Below, piece after piece: positions 13,819-19,977 of a stretch of 48,427 nucleotides of DNA. Positions within the stretch are counted from its first letter, which is position 1; the number at the start of each line of letters is the position of its first letter. Both the position numbers and the translations under genes were made by a program. The DNA is from a virus: IMG/VR virus record IMGVR_UViG_3300046714_000246, positions 1 to 48,427 of that record; one strand, 5' to 3'. The notes below the pieces were generated by a model. The model saw nothing but the letters and a program-made list of their open reading frames with translations. It did not search any database and had not been told where the DNA came from.

Positions 13819-15555
13819 ATGCCTGCCGTTCTCGAAGTCGCGCGAGCTGAGCAAGCGAGCTGGTTGTCCGAGCGCGAGATGTATGACTCGCGATGGCTGC
13901 AGCTCGACACCGAGTTCGGATCGTGGAAGACGCACTGGCAGGACCTGAGCACCTATATCCTGCCGCGCAACGGACGCTTCGTCGAACGTGAGGACCGAGG
14001 GGCGCGCGGCCAGAAGAAGCACAACAGCATCTACGACAACACGGGCACGCGATCGGTGCGTGTTGTCGGTTCGGGTCTCATGGCCGGCGCGACGAGCCCC
14101 GCTCGAGCGTGGGTGCGCATCGTCACCGGTGATCCGGTGCTCAACCGTCAGCAAGCGGTGAAACTCTGGCTCGACGAGGTCACGAAGCTCGTGTTGAAGG
14201 TGTTCGCGAAGGGCAACACCTACCGCGTGCTGCACACGATGTATGAGGAGCTGGCCGTGTTCGGCACGGCGGCCTGCATCGTGTTGCCTGACCCGGAAAA
14301 CGTGCTGCACTGCTACCCGCTCGCGCCCGGTGAGTATCGACTGGCCACGGACTACAAGGGCGCCGTCAACACCTGCTACCGCAGGTTCACGAAGACGGTT
14401 GCAGAGACGGTCCGCGAGTTCGGCTGGGAGAACTGCTCGAGTTCGGTGCAGCAGTTGTTCGACAAGGGCTTCCTGAGCAATGCGGTCCAAATCTGTCATG
14501 TCATCGAGCCGCGTGACGACCGTGACCCCGAGAAGGTCGACAACCTCAACATGCCGTGGAAGTCGATCTACTACGAGGTCGGCGTCAACGAGGGCAAGTG
14601 GCTCCGCGAGTCTGGCTTCGAGAACTTCCCGGTGCTGGCGCCACGTTGGGCCGCGGACTCATGCGAGACCTACGGCAGCAGTCCAGGCATGGAAGCGCTT
14701 GGCGACGTCAAGCAGCTGCAGCACGAGCAGCTCCGCAAGGCCGAGAATATCGACTTCAAGACAAAGCCGTCGATGCTGGCGCCGACCGAGGCGAAAGCCA
14801 ACGTGCTGAAGTGGACGCCCGGCGGTGTCAACTACGTCAACTCGCTCACGCCGAGCACGGGCGTGCGGCCGGCGTTCGAGTCAACCGTCGACCTCTCGCA
14901 TCTGCTCGAAGACATCCGCGACGTGCGAGACCGCATTCGCGCCTCGTTCTTCGCCGACCTGTTCTTGATGCTGTCGTTCGCGGGTGTCGACACTCGGATG
15001 ACGGCTCGCGAGGTCGCCGAACGACACGAGGAGAAGCTGATCCAGCTCGGGCCAGTGCTCGAGCGGTTGCACACCGAGCTGTTGGCGCCGTTGGTCAACC
15101 TCGCTTACCTGGAACTGGAGGCCGCCGGGCTGCTGCCGCCGGAACCCCCGGAGATCGGAACCTCGGGTCTCACCTTGGAGTTCATCTCGATGCTCGCGCA
15201 GGCGCAGCGCGCGGTCGGTGTCGCCGGTGTCGAGCGCATGCTGACGATCGCCGGCAGCGTGCAGCAGGTGAAGCCGGACATGATCGACAACCTCGACGAG
15301 GACGAGCTGTGGTCAGAACTCTCCGACATGATCGGAGTCACGCCGCGCATCAGTAGATCACCTGAGGCGCGCAACAAGCTGCGGCAGGCTAGGATCGCGG
15401 CGCAGAACGCAGCGGCGCAGTCACAGATGGCGCAGCAGAATTCGGAGACCGCGAAGAATCTTGCGGCGTCACCGACCGACCAGAACAACGCACTGCGGGA
15501 CGTGATGTCCCTGTTCAGCGGCTACAACCAGCCGCCAGCTCAGGCTTACAGCTGA
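13819..15555 (+). CDS. Portal (head-to-tail connector) protein
   Basis: A 578-residue T7-type connector. The N-terminus (EREMYDSRWLQLDTEFGSWK, followed by LSTYILPRNGRF) and the middle (RSVRVVGSGLMAGATSPARA, EELAVFGTAACIVLPDPEN, NMPWKSIYYEV) match the bacteriophage head-to-tail connecting family. The C-terminal ~130 residues contain the wing/crown helices and a Gln/Ala-rich tail (ARIAAQNAAAQSQMAQQNSE). Twelve copies form the ring through which terminase packages DNA and to which the tail adaptor binds. The ATG is 4 nt after the previous stop, with GGTGGATG as ribosome site. Length is normal for the family. Confidence 0.92.
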   Translation: MPAVLEVARAEQASWLSEREMYDSRWLQLDTEFGSWKTHWQDLSTYILPRNGRFVEREDRGARGQKKHNSIYDNTGTRSVRVVGSGLMAGATSPARAWVRIVTGDPVLNRQQAVKLWLDEVTKLVLKVFAKGNTYRVLHTMYEELAVFGTAACIVLPDPENVLHCYPLAPGEYRLATDYKGAVNTCYRRFTKTVAETVREFGWENCSSSVQQLFDKGFLSNAVQICHVIEPRDDRDPEKVDNLNMPWKSIYYEVGVNEGKWLRESGFENFPVLAPRWAADSCETYGSSPGMEALGDVKQLQHEQLRKAENIDFKTKPSMLAPTEAKANVLKWTPGGVNYVNSLTPSTGVRPAFESTVDLSHLLEDIRDVRDRIRASFFADLFLMLSFAGVDTRMTAREVAERHEEKLIQLGPVLERLHTELLAPLVNLAYLELEAAGLLPPEPPEIGTSGLTLEFISMLAQAQRAVGVAGVERMLTIAGSVQQVKPDMIDNLDEDELWSELSDMIGVTPRISRSPEARNKLRQARIAAQNAAAQSQMAQQNSETAKNLAASPTDQNNALRDVMSLFSGYNQPPAQAYS

Positions 15556-15857
15556 TGGCGGCCTTTCCTGTTGGAGGTGAAGTGAAGCTCGATCTTGCTA
15601 CCGCGTGGCTGAAGGCTCCGACGGTGTGGGCCCTCGGTGCTTTCCTGGTCTCAGCGACGCTGCTCTACGCGCGCATGGACGCGGCGATTGTTCAGCTGCA
15701 GGGTGGGCAAGCGGAGATCGTGAAGGGCGTAGGTGACATGCGCGATGATCTTCGAAAACTCGTCACAGAGAACATCTCGCAACGTGAGTTCGACGCATGG
15801 CTGAAACTCCTCAAAGCAATGAATCCTTCGCTCTCGTTGCCCGAGGCGCCCCGCTGA
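15555..15857 (+). CDS. Single-membrane-span protein, candidate lysis (i-spanin-like) protein
   Basis: A 100-residue protein, ATG sharing one base with the portal stop (TGATG). An N-terminal segment is followed by one membrane span (about residues 24-40, TVWALGAFLVSATLLYA) and a charged helical tail (QAEIVKGVGDMRDDLRKLVT). The topology resembles an Rz-like inner-membrane spanin or a one-span holin. The next gene starts within its 3' end in a different frame, an arrangement typical of Rz/Rz1 pairs. No sequence family is recognised, so the lysis role is inferred from topology and arrangement. Confidence 0.5.
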   Translation: MAAFPVGGEVKLDLATAWLKAPTVWALGAFLVSATLLYARMDAAIVQLQGGQAEIVKGVGDMRDDLRKLVTENISQREFDAWLKLLKAMNPSLSLPEAPR

Positions 15858-16090
15858 TCTTCTTGCTGGTGTGCGGGTGCACGCTGGCGACTGAGGCTCT
15901 GCGTTCGGTTGGCATTCCCATCGGCCCTGGGGTTACCGCGGCTGCAGGTGCAGTCGACGCGGCAGTTCGCGGTTGGTTCGACGCACTGATTTGGGGAGGC
16001 CTCGGTGTTGCTGGCGTCGGCGGTGCGTGCGCTGCACATCGCGTTGTGAAGCGGCGCCGCGAGAAGAAAAAGGCCGCCCCGACCCCATAA
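15797..16090 (+). CDS. Two-span membrane protein, candidate holin or o-spanin
   Basis: A 97-residue protein whose first 61 nt lie inside the preceding gene in another frame. It has two hydrophobic segments: APLIFLLVCGCTLA (about 18-31) and IWGGLGVAGVGGACAA (about 65-80), then a very basic C-terminus (KRRREKKKAAPTP). Two spans plus a basic tail fit a class II holin. VCGC at 25-28 could instead be a lipobox, which with the nested arrangement would suggest an Rz1-like outer spanin. The sequence does not decide between them. Confidence 0.5.
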   Translation: MAETPQSNESFALVARGAPLIFLLVCGCTLATEALRSVGIPIGPGVTAAAGAVDAAVRGWFDALIWGGLGVAGVGGACAAHRVVKRRREKKKAAPTP

Positions 16091-16123
16091 GTCGCTGGCC
16101 GTTGGCTAGCGTCCGTCGTCGTG
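16081..16123 (+). promoter_or_regulatory. Second copy of the 43-nt promoter-like block
   Basis: Identical in length and end-point to the block at 12964-13006: GACCCCATAAGTC, an 11-nt unrelated spacer, GCTAGCGT and 8 nt, ending at the GTG start at 16121. TAGCGT lies at 16107-16112. The repeated block here overlaps the end of the two-span membrane gene. Confidence 0.6.
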
Positions 16124-16462
16124 CATGATCCGACGGACATCGTCGAGCAAGAGATCACGAAGGCCGAACAGGCCAAGCGTGAACGCCACGAGCGAGCCGT
16201 AGAGGTCTCCATCGTGCAGCGGATCTTGAGCAGCGAGGTCGGCCGCACCTTCGTGTGGGGGCTGCTGGAACGCGCAGGCGTCTACCAGTTGTCAATCGAC
16301 CCCAGCGCTACGGAGCTGACGCATCGAACTGCGTTCGCAGAAGGCCGCCGTAGCGAGGGCCTGCACATCTACAGCCTGATCTTGGAACACTGTTCAGAAC
16401 TCTGGCCGGTCATGGTCCGCGAGAACGCTCAACGACTTGCCGCGAAGAGAAACAACCAATGA
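16121..16462 (+). CDS. Bbp19-like phage protein
   Basis: A 113-residue protein starting at GTG 16121 (MHDPTDIVEQEITKAEQAKR). The core FVWGLLERAGVYQLSIDPSA, followed by FAEGRRSEGLHIYSLI, matches the Bbp19-like family: a W/L-L-E-x-A-G-V-Y-x-x-S block and E-G-R-R-x-x-G-L. Members lie between connector and capsid genes of BPP-1-like podoviruses and are presumed virion or assembly proteins. The gene overlaps the scaffold gene by ATGA. Its own promoter-like block suggests that the head genes from here on can be transcribed separately. Confidence 0.72.
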   Translation: MHDPTDIVEQEITKAEQAKRERHERAVEVSIVQRILSSEVGRTFVWGLLERAGVYQLSIDPSATELTHRTAFAEGRRSEGLHIYSLILEHCSELWPVMVRENAQRLAAKRNNQ

Positions 16463-17124
16463 CGACGACAGTTGCAGATAGCAAGACGCCCGCAGCCGGT
16501 GGCAAAGCACCGGCGGCTCCAATCGCGAATGCCACGCCCTCGTCGGGCGAAGCACTCTTGGGTGGAGAGCAGAAGGCAGCGGGCAAGGAACCGGCGGCAC
16601 CAGCCGACAAGACTGGGCTGCTCGGTAAGGACAAGGACGATAACGCCGGGGACACCACGAAGAGTGGGACCCCCGCGCCCTACACCTACAAGCCGTCACC
16701 TGACGGCTTCGAAGTTGGGGAGCAGCCTGGAGCAGCGCTGACCGAAGTCGCCCGCGAACTGAACCTCTCGAATGACGCCGCGCAGAAGATCGTCGACAAA
16801 GTTGCCCCCGCGCTGATCAAGCAGCAGGAGAGCAACACCGCGTCGATGATCGCTGGATGGCTTGCAGAGACGAAGGCCGACCCTGTTGTCGGTGGCAAGA
16901 ATCTGCAAGAGACGCTCGAACTCGCGGAAGCGGGATTCGCGCTCTGTCCTGATCTGCGTCAACTGCTGTTGAACGCCGGTCTCACGAAGCACAAGACAGT
17001 TCTTGCTGGCTTCGCCGCGATCGGTCGCAAGGTGAGCCCCGACAGAAAAGTTGTCCAGGGCACGCCCGCGAGTCCGCCACCGAAGACGCCACAAGAGCGT
17101 CTGGCCGACTCCTACAACAAGTAG
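16459..17124 (+). CDS. Scaffolding protein (putative)
   Basis: A 221-residue protein. The first ~75 residues are low-complexity Ala/Pro/Lys/Gly (KTPAAGGKAPAAPIANATPS). Then comes the capsid-assembly-like section EVARELNLSNDAAQKIVDKV, and a helix with SMIAGWLAETKADPVVGGKN and LQETLELAEAGF, a pattern found in podovirus scaffold proteins, which often contain 'D-P-x-x-G-G-x-x-x-x-E-x'. The C-terminus is basic and Pro-rich. It lies directly before the major capsid gene and in an ATGA overlap, as expected. It should template prohead assembly and leave before DNA packaging finishes. Confidence 0.75.
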   Translation: MTTTVADSKTPAAGGKAPAAPIANATPSSGEALLGGEQKAAGKEPAAPADKTGLLGKDKDDNAGDTTKSGTPAPYTYKPSPDGFEVGEQPGAALTEVARELNLSNDAAQKIVDKVAPALIKQQESNTASMIAGWLAETKADPVVGGKNLQETLELAEAGFALCPDLRQLLLNAGLTKHKTVLAGFAAIGRKVSPDRKVVQGTPASPPPKTPQERLADSYNK

Positions 17125-17137
17125 AGGACTCTGAAAC

Positions 17138-18154
17138 ATGGCTGCTCTTCCGAACACCCGACTGACGCTCGCCGATCTGGCGAAATACATGGACCCGGCT
17201 GGCAAGGTCCAACCTGTCACCGAGCTGCTCCTGCAGCGCAACGACATCCTGTTCGATCCGATGTGGATGCCCGGCAACCTGCCGACGGGCCACCAGTTCT
17301 CGGTGCGCACCGCGCTGCCGGCCGCGTCACTCCGCGACTACAACGAAGGCGTGCTGCCGAGCAAGTCGGCCGTCGCGCAACAGACCGAGGGCATGTCGAT
17401 CATCGAGGCATGGTCCGAGGTCGACGCCGCGGAAGCGAACCTCAACGGCAACGCGGCCGAGTTCCGCGCCGGTGAAGACGCCGCGTTCATCCAGACGCTC
17501 GAGCAGACGCTCACGCAGCTGATGATCTACGGCAACACCAAGACGAGCAGCAAAGAGTTCAACGGCATCGCGACGCGTATCGCGGCTCTCGCTAATCCGC
17601 AGTTCGTCACAGCCAACACCGGCTTCACCGGCGGCGGTGCGGTCTACACCTCGATCTACCTCGCAGAGTGGGGTGACGAGTTGTTCATGACCTACCCGCG
17701 TGGCACGGAAGCAGGCCTGCACAACACCGACCTCGGTCGGCAGATCATCCAGTTCACCGACGGCAAGCGCATGTTGGCGCTGGTCAGTCAATACGTCTGG
17801 AACTGCGGCATGGTCGCGCGCGACTATCGCCGTCTCGTGCGTGTCGGCAACATCAAGGTCGCCGACGTGCGCACGCGCACGAACTCGCAGGCACTGACCG
17901 CAGACACGAACATCATCTACAAGATGACGGACGCGCTCTATCGGCTGCCGCACGGCAACGGTCGCAGGGTGTTCTACATGAACCGCACCTGCCACGCCGC
18001 GCTCGCCAAGATCGCGCTCGACAAGAGCCAGAACGTCGTCACGATCGAGCAAGGGCTCACGCAGTTCGGCATGCCGCACAGCTGGCTGTCGTTCCTCGGC
18101 AACCCCATCCGTCCTGTCGACAAGATCCTCAACACGGAAGCGGAGGTGGTGTGA
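17138..18154 (+). CDS. Major capsid protein (GP7/Bbp17-like)
   Basis: A 338-residue protein with an HK97-like head-protein pattern of the BPP-1 type: N-arm NTRLTLADLAKYMDPAGKVQ, the segment LLQRNDILFDPMWMPGN, TGHQFSVRTALPAASLRDYN, and a C-terminal P-domain end with FGMPHSWLSFLGNPIRPVD. The region GEDAAFIQTLEQTLTQLMIY is the spine helix. It has no cleavable scaffold domain, in agreement with the separate scaffold gene. GAGGAC lies before the ATG. It forms the icosahedral shell, and the downstream Bbp16-like proteins are the expected cement. Confidence 0.9.
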   Translation: MAALPNTRLTLADLAKYMDPAGKVQPVTELLLQRNDILFDPMWMPGNLPTGHQFSVRTALPAASLRDYNEGVLPSKSAVAQQTEGMSIIEAWSEVDAAEANLNGNAAEFRAGEDAAFIQTLEQTLTQLMIYGNTKTSSKEFNGIATRIAALANPQFVTANTGFTGGGAVYTSIYLAEWGDELFMTYPRGTEAGLHNTDLGRQIIQFTDGKRMLALVSQYVWNCGMVARDYRRLVRVGNIKVADVRTRTNSQALTADTNIIYKMTDALYRLPHGNGRRVFYMNRTCHAALAKIALDKSQNVVTIEQGLTQFGMPHSWLSFLGNPIRPVDKILNTEAEVV

Positions 18155-19161
18155 TGCTAGGAGACGTCAACAACAAGGTCTCGGTCGCGCAGGCAATCAC
18201 CGGCACTGCGTTCTCGACCAGCAGCATCGACCGGCTCGCGCGCCAGGACATGGGCGCGGGCCGCAGCATCGCGATGTGCTTCCGCACGACGCAGTCGGTG
18301 CTCCCTGCGGCGATTGGCACGCCGCCGGCCGGCATCACGGTGACCATGACCGATACCGGCGACCTCGTGAACTTGACCGCGCACGGTCTGAGGCCGGGCA
18401 ACATGGTCACGTTCATCTCTCTCGGGGCCACGACCGGTCTCACCATCGGCCGCATCTACTACGTCAACACGGTGCCGACGGCCAACTCGTTCACTGTTTC
18501 TGCCACGCTCAATGGTGTTGGTGGAACGCCAGTCGCGCTGACCACGGACAGCGGCGCGGGCGCGGCGATGATTGCTTTGCCGACCGTCGAGTTCCAGGTC
18601 GTCGCAGGTGACGTGGAAACGCTCGACGCCGACGCCGGCTCGGGTGCCGATGTGGCGCTCGCCGACGTGCTTGTGCTCGGCAGTTCGGGCCCGCTGGCGT
18701 ATCGCGGCCCGCGCACGGTGGAGGTTTTCACCAACGGCACCGACACGATCACGTCGACCAACCACAACCTCGCGACGGGCATGCCTGTCGTGTTCGCTGT
18801 GCAGGGCGCCGGTGTCATGCCGACGAACCTCTTGGTGGCGACGACCTACTTTGCGATCAAGGTCGACCTCGACAACTTCAAGGTGGCGACCTCGCGCGCG
18901 AACGCGGATGCAGGCATCGCGGTCGACTTCACGACGAACGGCACGTTGCCGATCGCGTGGAGCGTCGCTGACGGTCAGCTGACACTCGGTGGCCCGATGG
19001 TTCACGTCGAGTTCAACCCGCAGGAGTCGATCGGCCGTCGGTTCATCGGAGCGCGCTACGTCGTGCAGGGGCTTCTTCAGACCGGCGCGTTCGACGCGCA
19101 AATCGAACTCGAGGCCTCGCAAGAGCCGAAGCTCTACCTGAGTGGCTTCGCCACCCCGTGA
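18154..19161 (+). CDS. Bbp16-like capsid cement protein enlarged by two inserted beta modules
   Basis: A 335-residue protein. The two ends match the Bbp16-like cement fold: N-terminus SVAQAITGTAFSTSSIDRLA, then FQVVAGDVETLDADAGSGAD, and C-terminus NPQESIGRRFIGARYVVQGL ending in IELEASQEP. Known relatives are about 130-150 residues. The excess is two inserted modules, around 72-135 (LTAHGLRPGNMVTFISLGAT ... YYVNTVPTANSFTVSATL) and around 198-262 (HNLATGMPVVFAVQGAGVMP ... YFAIKVDLDNFKVA). The same module recurs in the tail adaptor fusion. The modules resemble FCCH-like beta domains seen in phage virion proteins and probably decorate the head surface. GGAGG 7 nt before ATG 18154 decides the start; GTG 18151 is the alternative. 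Confidence 0.75.
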   Translation: MLGDVNNKVSVAQAITGTAFSTSSIDRLARQDMGAGRSIAMCFRTTQSVLPAAIGTPPAGITVTMTDTGDLVNLTAHGLRPGNMVTFISLGATTGLTIGRIYYVNTVPTANSFTVSATLNGVGGTPVALTTDSGAGAAMIALPTVEFQVVAGDVETLDADAGSGADVALADVLVLGSSGPLAYRGPRTVEVFTNGTDTITSTNHNLATGMPVVFAVQGAGVMPTNLLVATTYFAIKVDLDNFKVATSRANADAGIAVDFTTNGTLPIAWSVADGQLTLGGPMVHVEFNPQESIGRRFIGARYVVQGLLQTGAFDAQIELEASQEPKLYLSGFATP

Positions 19162-19169
19162 GGTAACCC

Positions 19170-19760
19170 ATGATCCATGATGTCGCTGTCAGCTTCGACA
19201 TGTCCAATGCGGACCTGATAGCTCTGCCGTCGCAGATGCTCGACGCGCCGGAAGGGGCGGAAGCCGTCTTCCCGCCGCGCATCTTCTATCCGTTGCCGGG
19301 TGGTCTGCTTGGCACGAAGACGATGTGGGACCTCCAGGTGATCGAAGACGTCGGCCGTGGCACGCCGATCATCTTTCGCTTGGAAGTGACCACTGCGATT
19401 ACGTCTTCCGACGCGGGGCTGACAATGGCCCTCGGTTTCGCCCTTGCCACTGACCAGGGCTTTTCAGTCGACACGATGGAATTGGGCGTGAGCGAGTTCG
19501 TCCCGCTCGCCCGATTGGGGATCGGTGCCGCGATCGAGTTCCCACTCCCTCCGACCGGCTTCTCGAACGCGATCGTCGGTCCTCCGGCGAAGCCTCCCGG
19601 TCGACGTTACGTCTACGTCGGCATCGTCGTGCAGACGGCGACGATCATCAACCCGAACCCTCTGTTCACTGCGGGAGCGTTCAGGCTTCGGCTCGTGCTC
19701 AACGGGCAGAACGATGTCGCCACCCCCTTCCCCGCTGGTTGGAACGCCGCAGGCGTGTAG
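19170..19760 (+). CDS. Second Bbp16-like capsid cement/decoration protein
   Basis: A 196-residue beta protein (MIHDVAVSFDMSNADLIALP). The patterns FRLEVTTAITSSDAGLTMAL, FALATDQGFSVDTMELGVSE and RRYVYVGIVVQTA...AGAFRLRLVL match the standard Bbp16-like cement fold without insertions, so this is a compact paralogue of the preceding gene. GAGGTAA lies 5 nt before the ATG. Two adjacent cement genes suggest different capsid positions or a division between shell stabilising and surface decoration. Confidence 0.65.
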   Translation: MIHDVAVSFDMSNADLIALPSQMLDAPEGAEAVFPPRIFYPLPGGLLGTKTMWDLQVIEDVGRGTPIIFRLEVTTAITSSDAGLTMALGFALATDQGFSVDTMELGVSEFVPLARLGIGAAIEFPLPPTGFSNAIVGPPAKPPGRRYVYVGIVVQTATIINPNPLFTAGAFRLRLVLNGQNDVATPFPAGWNAAGV

Positions 19761-19768
19761 GTGCTCTC

Positions 19769-19969
19769 ATGCATGTTCGTGCCCTTCAGGATTGCTACAT
19801 CGACAGCACGCATCGTGCTGCTGGCGAGGTCTTCGAACACGACGGGAAAGCTCTCACGCGCGGCGTGCTCGTTCCTGTGTCTCCTGACGCGGCGCCGCCC
19901 CCGCCCGTGTCGGTGCCGATCCCGCGCGTGTTCACTCCCCCTGAGGATGGCTCCGACTTGCTGAGCTGA
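19769..19969 (+). CDS. Small conserved-style head-cluster protein
   Basis: A 66-residue protein starting MHVRALQDCYIDSTHRAAGE. The form 'Y-I-D-x-x-x-R-x-x-G-E-V-F-E-x-D-G-K-A-L' is seen in tiny proteins of podovirus head clusters. The C-terminal half is Pro-rich (APPPPVSVPIPRVFTPPE). A TAGGTG ribosome site precedes the ATG. The role is unknown; location suggests a virion accessory. Confidence 0.6.
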   Translation: MHVRALQDCYIDSTHRAAGEVFEHDGKALTRGVLVPVSPDAAPPPPVSVPIPRVFTPPEDGSDLLS

Positions 19970-19977
19970 CGCATTGC

